NCBI GenBank assembly: GCA_031290295.1
Contig: JAITNT010000288.1
Coordinates: forward strand, 1 to 5,003
DNA length: 5,003 nucleotides
Direction: 5' to 3'
Source of the DNA: Clostridiales bacterium
GTDB taxonomy: Bacteria; Bacillota; Clostridia; Christensenellales; DUVY01
Within the stretch, counting starts at the first letter, position 1. The number at the start of each line of letters is the position of its first letter. A model generated the notes under the pieces. The model ran no database searches. It was not told the DNA's origin and saw only the letters and a list, made by a program, of their open reading frames with translations. Positions 1 to 4,981 of the stretch are shown here, piece by piece. The translations under genes were made by a program, and so were the position numbers.

Positions 1-109
1 CGCTGCGCGGCCGCTTGTGTAAACCTCCCGTATTATAAACTAGAGAAGTAAATTGCTAATCGCAATTTGAAAAGCTTGCGCTTTTCTCCGCCGCTTGCGC
101 GGCGGCTTC
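1..109. repeat. 109-bp direct repeat, copy 1 (hairpin-rich, non-coding)
   Basis: This stretch is identical, base for base, to 145-253. It begins at the window edge, so its true left boundary is unknown. It contains the palindrome GCGGCCGC (7-14) and then three back-to-back inverted repeats. These are AAATTGC/GCAATTT (50-56 and 62-68), GAAAAGC/GCTTTTC around a TTGC loop (69-86), and CCGCCGC/GCGGCGG around a TTGC loop (88-105). The last two share the apex GCTTGCGC. No open reading frame or known RNA family is recognised. The compact hairpins and exact duplication suggest an intergenic repeat family of REP or MITE type, but that class is an inference. Confidence 0.9.
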
Positions 110-144
110 CCGTTTGAAATATGCGTCGGTTTACATCAAATGTC

Positions 145-253
145 CGCTGCGCGGCCGCTTGTGTAAACCTCCCGTATTATAAACTAGAGAAGTAAATTGC
201 TAATCGCAATTTGAAAAGCTTGCGCTTTTCTCCGCCGCTTGCGCGGCGGCTTC
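145..253. repeat. 109-bp direct repeat, copy 2, ending 26 bp before the tRNA
   Basis: This is an exact second copy of 1-109, offset by 144 bp. The two copies are separated by 35 bp (110-144) that do not recur to the right of this copy. The same three hairpins lie at 194-212, 213-230 and 232-249. The absence of any mismatch over 109 bases points to recent duplication, gene conversion, or a currently spreading element. The 35-bp spacer contains GTTTACA (129-135), the inverse of TGTAAAC at 18-24 and 162-168, so each unit may be bounded by short inverted repeats. Confidence 0.9.
176..203 (-). promoter_or_regulatory. Promoter-like motif inside repeat copy 2 (equivalent at 32-59)
   Basis: Read on the minus strand, the repeat contains TTAGCA, a 16-bp spacer and a perfect TATAAT (176-181). 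GGGAGG follows a few bases downstream (168-173). The identical arrangement occurs in copy 1 (32-59, GGGAGG at 24-29). No start codon with an open frame follows in the window, so any transcript would run off the left edge or be non-coding. The -35 matches consensus at only four of six positions, so this is a candidate only. Confidence 0.35.
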
Positions 254-279
254 AATGCAGGCATTTTTGCCGCATATGT

Positions 280-355
280 GGGGGTATAGCTCAGTTGGTA
301 GAGCGCTTGAATGGCATTCAAGAGGTCAGCGGTTCGAACCCGCTTATCTCCACCA
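280..355 (+). tRNA. tRNA-Ala, anticodon GGC
   Basis: The 76-nt gene folds into a full cloverleaf. The acceptor stem is GGGGGTA with TATCTCC, which includes the G3-U70 wobble pair that is the alanine identity element. The D arm is GCTC/GAGC. The anticodon stem CTTGA/TCAAG encloses the loop ATGGCAT with GGC at 313-315. The T arm is AGCGG/CCGCT around TTCGAAC. Discriminator A352 and the 3' CCA (353-355) are encoded. It reads GCC and GCU codons. The A32-U38 loop pair seen here is a known conserved feature of bacterial tRNA-Ala(GGC). No clear promoter is visible upstream, so it may be read from a promoter to the left of the window. A small stem (256-274, TTTT loop) ends five bases before it. Confidence 0.97.
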
Positions 356-358
356 CGT

Positions 359-396
359 ACAAAAACCACAATATATTGTGGTTTTTGTGTTATTTT
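359..396. terminator. Bidirectional intrinsic terminator after the tRNA
   Basis: A perfect inverted repeat with 15-bp arms (359-373 and 374-388) has the core CCACAA-TATA-TTGTGG, flanked by A5 on the left and T5 on the right. It starts four bases after the tRNA CCA end. On the plus strand the stem is followed by TTTTTGTGTTATTTT, a good U-tract for tRNA termination. Because the palindrome is symmetrical, the minus strand also has a stem followed by TTTTT, so it can stop transcripts arriving from the convergent acetyltransferase gene. The stem is AT-rich, so its strength is uncertain. Confidence 0.8.
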
Positions 397-434
397 AGAC
401 ACCGTATATTGTGTTTTTAGGTGCGCAGTCACAT

Positions 435-476
435 TTTAGCCGCACGGTTATGCCGTTAATACAGCTAAAGCCTTTT
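435..476 (+). other. Interrupted hairpin of unknown role between tRNA and acetyltransferase
   Basis: TTTAGC (435-440) pairs with GCTAAA (464-469), and inside it ACGG (444-447) pairs with CCGT (453-456) around TTATG. CTTTTT (472-477) follows on the plus strand, as in a weak terminator, but unpaired bases separate the two stems. A stronger terminator already lies upstream at 359-388. It could be a backup terminator or part of a repeat. No gene is seen between 397 and 531. Confidence 0.3.
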
Positions 477-483
477 TCCTCAA

Positions 484-525
484 CGGACCCGTTAAAAAAT
501 CGCAGGAAGTTTCGCAATAACTCTA
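484..525. repeat. Imperfect 42-bp repeat, copy downstream of the acetyltransferase
   Basis: By eye this stretch aligns with 1059-1099 in the same orientation: about 30 of 42 columns match, with one gap. The best conserved parts are GACCCG, the run TAAAAA, TTTC and AACTCTA. It lies a few bases beyond the acetyltransferase stop codon, and the other copy is in that gene's leader, so the two copies bracket the gene. It includes the small inverted repeat AACGG/CCGTT (482-493). No function is recognised. Confidence 0.5.
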
Positions 526-531
526 TCGCCT

Positions 532-993
532 TTATGTAAAATCTATGGCATACTTCACGCCGACCTTTTCAAATCCGTTTTTTTCGTAAAGCTTATGTGC
601 GGCGTATCTTTCGTTTCCGCTCGTGAGAACTATGCTTTGGCATTCCCGCTCTCCGGCAAACGCTATGCAAGCGTCCAGCAGCTTCTGCCCGACGCCGTTG
701 CGGCGATACTTCTCGCCGACGACCAGCTCTTCGATAAAAGCAAAGCTTCCCGACTCGACAAGGGATTGATTTATCGCAAGTCCCGCCACGCCTGCAATGT
801 CCGCGCCGTCTTTTGCGACGAAATATTTTTTGCCCTTATCGGACAAAAGCAGCTTGTAAGTTTTTGCGTATTTTTCAAAGGACGGTCGGTATTTACCTCC
901 GCCGCCCGTCCGGCCGCCGCTTGCCAGCTCGCATACCAGGGGATAGACCCGTTCGCAGTCATTAAGACCCGCCTCGTAAATTGTAATGTTCAT
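532..993 (-). CDS. GNAT-family N-acetyltransferase
   Basis: This encodes a 153-residue protein, a usual size for a single-domain GNAT enzyme, which transfers an acetyl group from acetyl-CoA to an amine in the cytoplasm. The acetyl-CoA-binding motif A is clear: beta strand FIEELVV (87-92 region), then RRNGVG (97-102, the R/Q-x-x-G-x-G signature) and the helix QKLLDACIAFA. The C-terminal motif is HKLYEKNGFEKVG (133-145), with the usual Tyr before NGF. Residues 25-33 are unusually glycine-rich (SGGRTGGGG) and sit where the variable acceptor-binding segment begins, so the substrate cannot be predicted. The ATG at 991-993 is chosen because GGGAGG lies 10 bases upstream (1004-1009). An in-frame TTG six codons earlier overlaps that ribosome site and is unlikely. 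The gene has its own promoter, stands alone, is convergent with the tRNA and divergent from the subtilase gene. Confidence 0.88.
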   Translation of the reverse strand: MNITIYEAGLNDCERVYPLVCELASGGRTGGGGKYRPSFEKYAKTYKLLLSDKGKKYFVAKDGADIAGVAGLAINQSLVESGSFAFIEELVVGEKYRRNGVGQKLLDACIAFAGERECQSIVLTSGNERYAAHKLYEKNGFEKVGVKYAIDFT

Positions 994-1003
994 GGAATTG
1001 TTA

Positions 1004-1009
1004 CCTCCC
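1004..1009 (-). promoter_or_regulatory. Ribosome binding site deciding the acetyltransferase start
   Basis: GGGAGG on the minus strand lies 10 bases before ATG 991-993. It overlaps the alternative in-frame TTG (1009-1011), which therefore cannot use it. This fixes the start at the ATG. Confidence 0.8.
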
Positions 1010-1058
1010 AAAGTCCTAAATTAGTTGCGGCGTTGCCAAAAATAAGCTTATTGCGAAG

Positions 1059-1099
1059 CAGACCCGCTAAAAACTGCGGAGCATTTCATAACAACTCTA
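1059..1099. repeat. Imperfect repeat, copy in the acetyltransferase leader
   Basis: This is the partner of 484-525. It lies between the acetyltransferase promoter and start codon, so it would be transcribed as part of the 5' leader. Next to it is the perfect 12-bp palindrome AATAAGCTTATT (1041-1052). The repeat is clearly diverged from its partner, so it is older than the 109-bp repeats. Confidence 0.5.
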
Positions 1100-1117
1100 A
1101 TAAGCCTGACCGTAAAC

Positions 1118-1145
1118 ATTATAGCACATTTCACCGCAATATCAA
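1118..1145 (-). promoter_or_regulatory. Sigma-A promoter of the acetyltransferase gene, extended -10
   Basis: On the minus strand, TTGATA (1140-1145) is followed by a 16-bp spacer and a perfect TATAAT (1118-1123). The -10 is preceded by TGC, giving an extended -10 element. Transcription would start near 1111, leaving a leader of roughly 118 nt before the ATG. No known riboswitch or T-box motif was recognised in that leader. Confidence 0.8.
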
Positions 1146-1388
1146 ATTGTTAATCCAAGTCCGCGGACGGTTTCAGCAAAATCAAAAAATCACTTTTAAC
1201 TGTGTCGCTTCCTTTTGAAACCGCGCATATAAAACGCCTGCAGCCCGGTATTAGCGGAGCTTTCGGAGAGAAAAATTCATCGGGGTTTTTCTTCCGTCGC
1301 AGATTTCCTTGTCAAGCTTTTTCCCGCGCCGTGTTTTCGATTACACCTTGCATACAATATATGGAAGCCGCAAAATTATCGTTTTTTA

Positions 1389-1416
1389 TTGACATTAGAA
1401 ACTTTTATGATATAAT
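1389..1416 (+). promoter_or_regulatory. Consensus sigma-A promoter for the subtilase gene (distal)
   Basis: A perfect TTGACA (1389-1394), a 16-bp spacer and a perfect TATAAT (1411-1416) are present. TGA before the -10 adds an extended -10 motif. Transcription should start near 1423, giving a 5' leader of about 130 nt that includes the T8 run and the 16-bp palindrome. By match to consensus this is the strongest promoter in the window. Confidence 0.85.
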
Positions 1417-1489
1417 TTAAGGTATATTTGACTTTTGCTGGAATGCTTTACGTTTTTTTTGCGGGTCTCATTTGCGCCTGAATTTCGTG

Positions 1490-1505
1490 ACAAAACGCGT
1501 TTTGT
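1490..1505. promoter_or_regulatory. 16-bp perfect palindrome, operator candidate
   Basis: ACAAAACGCGTTTTGT is its own reverse complement over all 16 bases. It sits where the -35 element of the proximal promoter (-10 at 1523-1528) would be and within the transcript of the distal promoter. A symmetrical site here is what a dimeric helix-turn-helix regulator would bind. It does not match the CcpA cre consensus, whose centre is CG. The regulator is unknown, and no regulator gene lies in the window. Confidence 0.45.
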
Positions 1506-1528
1506 TCCGAAAAAAGTCCGGTTATAAT
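1500..1528 (+). promoter_or_regulatory. Possible proximal promoter for the subtilase gene
   Basis: A perfect TATAAT lies at 1523-1528. The candidate -35 (TTTTGT at 1500-1505, 17-bp spacer) is poor and coincides with the right arm of the palindrome. If used, it probably needs an activator or is weak. Start would be near 1535, leaving a very short leader that still includes the GAGG ribosome site (1537-1540), so the fit is tight. Confidence 0.35.
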
Positions 1529-1552
1529 AACGTTTTGAGGTAAACTAACTAA

Positions 1553-4500
1553 ATGAGCATTAAATTGTCGTTAAAACGTACGTGCGTCATACTGCTTACG
1601 ACCGCGATAACGCTGTCATATATTTTCGGTCTATCCTTATTTTCGGTTGCAGGTTCCGGCAAAGCATATGCGGGCGCGGAGGCGTTCGACGCTTTCTCGG
1701 AGGATGTGACCCGCATTATCCGCGACTTTGACGCGGGCGCGCCCGAACGCTATAATTTCGATATCGAAAGCGACCTTTACATACAAAACGGCGCCTACAT
1801 GATTTCGGCGGATATTTTCACTCAAAGGACCGGCTCGGGGGTTTTATTTACCGCCGACGAAATGACGGTTACGGGACGCTCCGCCACGCTTGAAATGCGT
1901 ATCGGCGACAACATGATATTCGCGGATAACGGTGAAATTGTAATCTCACGGCAGCCTGTATCGAAAATAAACGACGCCGTGTATTTTCCGCTTGCCGACA
2001 TATCCGAAACGCTGGGTTATTCGGTTGCATACGCCGACGATTCCGTTAAGCTGACTAATCCGTTCCAAACCAAAAGACTGATCGTTAAATCCGCTCGGGA
2101 GGACATAAGCGCACGGGGGGCGATAGCCGTCGCGGACGGTTACGACGACCTTCATGTTTTTCAATACGATACTCAAAAGCAAGCGGAGGACGCCTGTCAA
2201 TATTATGAAGCCTTGCCGTACGTCGTATGGGCGGAGCCGGATTTGATATTTACCGCGCAGGATTTAGAGGAAGCTCCGGTTACGGCGAATGCCGTTCCGT
2301 CCGGATATTTGTCTTGGGGCGCCGCTAATATGGACGTTCCCGATTACGCCGATTATTTATCGAGAATTGTCGGTCAGGCAAATTTACGCGACGTCGTTAT
2401 CGCCGTGCTCGATACGGGTATAGACAGCGGTCATGAATTGTTTGCCGGACGGATTGCGGACGGGGGCAAAAACTTTTCTAGCCAATCCGGAACAAGCTTC
2501 CAGGACGCTAACGGACACGGGTCTCACGTTTCGGGTATTATCGTAAATCTGAATTACGCGAACGTTAAGGTTTTGCCGATAAAGGTTATGAACGACAAGG
2601 GCGAGGGAACGTCTACGTCCATTCTGCAAGGCGTCAGCTATGTGATAAGCTTGAAAGACCAAGGCATGAACGTATACGCGATGAACATGAGTCTCGGAGG
2701 CGAGGGCTCCTCGTCCGTGTACGCAAGCACGGTTAACAACGCGGAGACAAAGGGTATCGTTTCCGTCGTCGCCGCGGGAAACGACGATAAGGACGCCGCG
2801 GGGTTCACGCCCGCGAACGTCCCCGCCGCAATTACGGTGGCGGCGGCCGATTCAAATAACAACCGCGCCGACTTTTCAAACTGGGGTACAACCGTAGACA
2901 TAGCCGCGCCCGGAGTAAGTATAAACAGCGCAAAAACGGGCGGCGGATATATTAAATACAGCGGCACGTCTATGGCGGCTCCCCATGTCGCCGCCGCGGT
3001 GGCATTGATATATTCAAACCCGCGCAGAACCTTAACGCCGGAACAGCTCAAGGCTCTGCTGTATGAGTCCGCGACGGGACTCGGTTCCTCCGCGTACAAC
3101 CGACCCTTTGGATGCGGTCTTGTGAATTTGACGGCAATTATAGACGAAAGCTTGCCCGACGTGACGTTCGGCAGAACGACCGCCGAATTTGAGACGCCCT
3201 TTAATTTGAGCTTAGCTTGCGAGGGCGCGACCGAAATTCGTTACACGCTTGACGGAACGGAGCCGGGTACGGGCAGTACGAAGTACGCGGCGCAAATTCC
3301 TATTTCGGCAAAAACTACGGTAAAAGCGATTGCCTATTTTATCGAAGCGGGAAGCGTCACAAAAACCAGCAAGGTCGGAACGATGACATATTATCCCCAA
3401 GGCACGGTCGTGCTCGTTACCTTCGATTATCGCGGCGGCTCCGGCAGCGAAGCGACGCGTTCCGTGGACAAAGACGCGGCGATCGGTACGCTGCCGATAC
3501 CTAACTATCGGAACGATTATACCTTTAACGGTTGGTTCACCGCGGCGTCGGGCGGCACGCAGATAACGGAAAGCACGGTAATCACGGCAAACGTAACCTT
3601 TTACGCGCAATATACCTCGTCGGTAATGATTACCATTCTTATCCACGTCGATAACAGCGGTATGAGCATGGTAAGAATTCAAGCGGGCTCCGCGCTCGGG
3701 GGACTGTTACCGAACCCGACAAAGCCCGGCTTCGTTTTGTTAGGCTGGGAAACGACCGACGGCACGGAAGTAACGAGAAATACGATATTCACGGAGCGCA
3801 CCGATATTTGGGCTAAGTGGCAAGATACAAGTAATTGCTGGGTTGTAACCTTCGACTATAACGGCGGCGAGGGTGCGGAAGCCGAACGTTTTGTCGATAA
3901 GGGTACACCGATCGGAGAGCTGCCCGTTCCTTATGAAAGAGAAGATTATACCTTTGCCGATTGGCGGACGGCAAAAGACGGGGGAACTCAGGTTACAGAA
4001 AACACGCCGATAAACGGCAATGTAACTTTCTATGCGCATTGGACGGAAGCCGCTAAATATTTGGTGACATTTAATTACAACGGCGGGTCGGGGAGCGAGT
4101 CCACTCGTCCGGTAGACAAGAATACCGCGGTCGGGGCGTTGCCGGAACCCGATGCGCGGGACGGTTATACCTTTGACGGTTGGTTTACCTCGATGTCAAG
4201 CGGCACACAGATAACGGCGGACACAAGCATTACCGCCAAGGTAACCTTCTACGCGCATTGGACGGCTCTGCCGTATACGATTACGTTTGATTCTAACGGC
4301 GGCGGCGAGGTGCCGCCTATAGAGGCGGACTGCGGTGCGGCGGTAACGGCGCCTGCCGCCCCCGAAAAGCACGGGTTCATATTCGGCGGGTGGTATACCG
4401 ATAACGGAACGTTTAACGACCCGTATGCGTTCACTACTATGCCGTTTGACGGAATTACCCTGTATGCAAGGTGGATCGGCATTTTTACCGTTACGGCGTC

Positions 4501-4867
4501 GGTCGGCGAAGGGTATCAAATCGAATTTGAGGGCGGTAATTTGACCTCGGTTTTCGCGGGTGAAATCATAAGCTTCAAGGTTGAAATTAAGAGCGGTTAC
4601 GACGGAGAGAATATGCTCGTCAAAAACGGCGAAGCTATCCTGACGGCGTATGCGGACGGTTGGTATATTATCGATTCGGTTGACGCCGACGTAAGTATTA
4701 CCGTAACGGGGGTCGTTAAGTCCGAGCGCGAGGGCTGCGCCGGTTGCGGCGCGACAGCCGCGGGCGTAAGCCCGTCGGCGGCTTTCGCGGCGCTTGCGTC
4801 CGTCGTTGCTGCGGCGCTTATAATCAAAAAAAGACCCGGAGAGAAAAACCCGGAAAAAAAGCCTTAA
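1553..4867 (+). CDS. Secreted, surface-anchored subtilisin-like serine protease (peptidase S8)
   Basis: This 1104-residue exported endopeptidase carries an intact S8 catalytic set: Asp287 (VLDTGID), His322 (NGHGSHVSG), oxyanion Asn410 (VVAAGN) and Ser473 (GTSMAAPHVA). Domain order: signal peptide 1-40 (Lys/Arg at 4-9, hydrophobic 11-34, likely cleavage after AYA); CuAO_N-like domain about 70-170 (VYFPLADISETLGYSV is its typical motif); I9-like propeptide about 172-233, ending VVWAEPD; catalytic domain about 253-530; chitobiase/beta-hexosaminidase C-terminal-like domain 535-615 (RYTLDGTEPG); five Listeria-Bacteroides-type repeats 621-974; a beta-rich domain 977-1055; then CAGCG, a membrane helix 1076-1091 and a Lys-rich tail. 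It should act outside the cell, attached to the envelope; its targets are unknown. The ATG is chosen because GAGG lies 12 bases upstream (a slightly long gap) and a complete signal peptide follows. It is monocistronic as far as the window shows. Confidence 0.93.
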   Translation: MSIKLSLKRTCVILLTTAITLSYIFGLSLFSVAGSGKAYAGAEAFDAFSEDVTRIIRDFDAGAPERYNFDIESDLYIQNGAYMISADIFTQRTGSGVLFTADEMTVTGRSATLEMRIGDNMIFADNGEIVISRQPVSKINDAVYFPLADISETLGYSVAYADDSVKLTNPFQTKRLIVKSAREDISARGAIAVADGYDDLHVFQYDTQKQAEDACQYYEALPYVVWAEPDLIFTAQDLEEAPVTANAVPSGYLSWGAANMDVPDYADYLSRIVGQANLRDVVIAVLDTGIDSGHELFAGRIADGGKNFSSQSGTSFQDANGHGSHVSGIIVNLNYANVKVLPIKVMNDKGEGTSTSILQGVSYVISLKDQGMNVYAMNMSLGGEGSSSVYASTVNNAETKGIVSVVAAGNDDKDAAGFTPANVPAAITVAAADSNNNRADFSNWGTTVDIAAPGVSINSAKTGGGYIKYSGTSMAAPHVAAAVALIYSNPRRTLTPEQLKALLYESATGLGSSAYNRPFGCGLVNLTAIIDESLPDVTFGRTTAEFETPFNLSLACEGATEIRYTLDGTEPGTGSTKYAAQIPISAKTTVKAIAYFIEAGSVTKTSKVGTMTYYPQGTVVLVTFDYRGGSGSEATRSVDKDAAIGTLPIPNYRNDYTFNGWFTAASGGTQITESTVITANVTFYAQYTSSVMITILIHVDNSGMSMVRIQAGSALGGLLPNPTKPGFVLLGWETTDGTEVTRNTIFTERTDIWAKWQDTSNCWVVTFDYNGGEGAEAERFVDKGTPIGELPVPYEREDYTFADWRTAKDGGTQVTENTPINGNVTFYAHWTEAAKYLVTFNYNGGSGSESTRPVDKNTAVGALPEPDARDGYTFDGWFTSMSSGTQITADTSITAKVTFYAHWTALPYTITFDSNGGGEVPPIEADCGAAVTAPAAPEKHGFIFGGWYTDNGTFNDPYAFTTMPFDGITLYARWIGIFTVTASVGEGYQIEFEGGNLTSVFAGEIISFKVEIKSGYDGENMLVKNGEAILTAYADGWYIIDSVDADVSITVTGVVKSEREGCAGCGATAAGVSPSAAFAALASVVAAALIIKKRPGEKNPEKKP
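3413..4474 (+). repeat. Five Listeria-Bacteroides (InlB B-type) repeats within the protease
   Basis: These encode residues 621-974. Repeats 1 (621-688), 3 (764-831) and 4 (837-904) are each exactly 68 residues and share VTF-Y-GG, VDK, LP-P, YTF, GTQ-T and VTFYA. By eye, repeats 1 and 4 match at 45 of 68 positions. Repeat 2 (691-756) is degenerate, and repeat 5 (908-974) is the shorter form with GFIFGGWYTD and LYARW. Such beta-grasp repeats act as stalks or adhesion modules on surface proteins, so they probably hold the protease domain away from the cell or bind the wall or a host surface. Confidence 0.85.
4733..4864 (+). other. C-terminal Cys motif, membrane helix and basic tail (sorting-signal-like)
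   Basis: Residues 1061-1104 form a three-part tail: GCAGCG (Cys1062, Cys1065), a hydrophobic stretch AAFAALASVVAAALII (1076-1091), and a tail rich in Lys and Arg that starts KKRP. There is no LPXTG motif. The layout resembles the tripartite signals processed by non-sortase enzymes such as rhombosortase (GlyGly-CTERM) or myxosortase (MYXO-CTERM, which has a Cys). It could equally be a simple membrane anchor. Processing is inferred, not shown. Confidence 0.55.
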
Positions 4868-4889
4868 GCTTAGGCGGATAGTTTCTAAT

Positions 4890-4955
4890 CCGACCAAGCG
4901 TGAATAACCCGCCCGGACGCGCGAATGCGCGCTCGGGAACCGACCAAGCGTGAAT
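4890..4955. repeat. 16-bp direct repeat pair around a GC-rich hairpin
   Basis: CCGACCAAGCGTGAAT occurs at 4890-4905 and 4940-4955, exactly 50 bp apart. Between them, CCCG/CGGG (4912-4915, 4934-4937) and CGCGC/GCGCG (4918-4922, 4927-4931) form a hairpin with a GAAT loop and a small internal mismatch. It starts 22 bases after the protease stop codon. It is non-coding and not recognised. Confidence 0.65.
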
Positions 4956-4956
4956 C

Positions 4957-4981
4957 GGCGCTACGCTTCGGCGTTATCGCC
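4957..4981 (+). terminator. UUCG-loop hairpin downstream of the protease, possible terminator
   Basis: GGCG (4957-4960) pairs with CGCC (4978-4981) and ACGC (4963-4966) with GCGT (4971-4974), closing the very stable cUUCGg tetraloop. Only TTGCTTGCTT follows, a poor U-tract, so terminator activity is uncertain. An outer inverted repeat, TGAATCGG (4951-4958) with CCGATTCA (4995-5002), could enclose it but overlaps the base of the stem. Confidence 0.4.

Larger units (their letters stand above)
994..1552. other. Divergent intergenic region (559 bp), no gene
   Basis: This gap separates the acetyltransferase (minus) and subtilase (plus) start codons. From left to right it holds the acetyltransferase leader with one imperfect repeat copy, the acetyltransferase promoter, a mostly featureless stretch at 1150-1388, the main subtilase promoter, a T8 run (1453-1460), a 16-bp palindrome and a second -10 box. 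In the featureless stretch I see only the palindrome GTCCGCGGAC (1159-1168) and a weak A5/T5 stem (1269-1292). A 72-codon plus-strand frame at 1202-1420 has no ribosome site, no recognisable protein signature, and ends inside the promoter, so I do not call it a gene. Confidence 0.75.

Noticed and set aside
1..253. CRISPR array
   Set aside because: There are only two copies, the repeat is 109 bp (far too long), and there is only one spacer, with no cas gene in the window.
211..420. Plus-strand 69-codon frame over the tRNA
   Set aside because: GGIAQLVERLNGIQEVSGSN is the direct translation of the tRNA gene itself, not a protein.
184..432. Minus-strand 82-codon frame over the tRNA
   Set aside because: It is the antisense translation of the tRNA-Ala and its flanks; the VRTADLLNAIQALYQLSYTP stretch is a well-known artefact of this kind.
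431..531. Integron attC site beside the acetyltransferase
   Set aside because: I looked for the paired GTTRRRY and RYYYAAC boxes and found no proper pair, and the flanking repeats lack attC structure.
1048..1089. 13-codon upstream reading frame in the acetyltransferase leader (minus strand)
   Set aside because: It has only a weak AGAG upstream. It overlaps the imperfect repeat, and the other copy has no ATG at the matching place, so it is probably chance.
595..1218. Plus-strand 207-codon frame opposite the acetyltransferase
   Set aside because: It has no ribosome site or recognisable domain and runs through the opposite promoter. The minus-strand frame has clear GNAT motifs.
1202..1420. Plus-strand 72-codon frame before the subtilase
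   Set aside because: It starts with GTG, lacks a ribosome site, resembles no protein, and ends inside the consensus promoter.
4849..4867. Frameshift in the A7 run just before the subtilase stop
   Set aside because: The frame ends within two codons of the run and the basic tail is already complete, so there is no sign of a lost extension.
4196..4897. Minus-strand 233-codon frame opposite the subtilase C terminus
   Set aside because: It is an arginine-rich shadow of the repeat-encoding DNA, with no domain signature. The opposite strand encodes well-recognised repeats.
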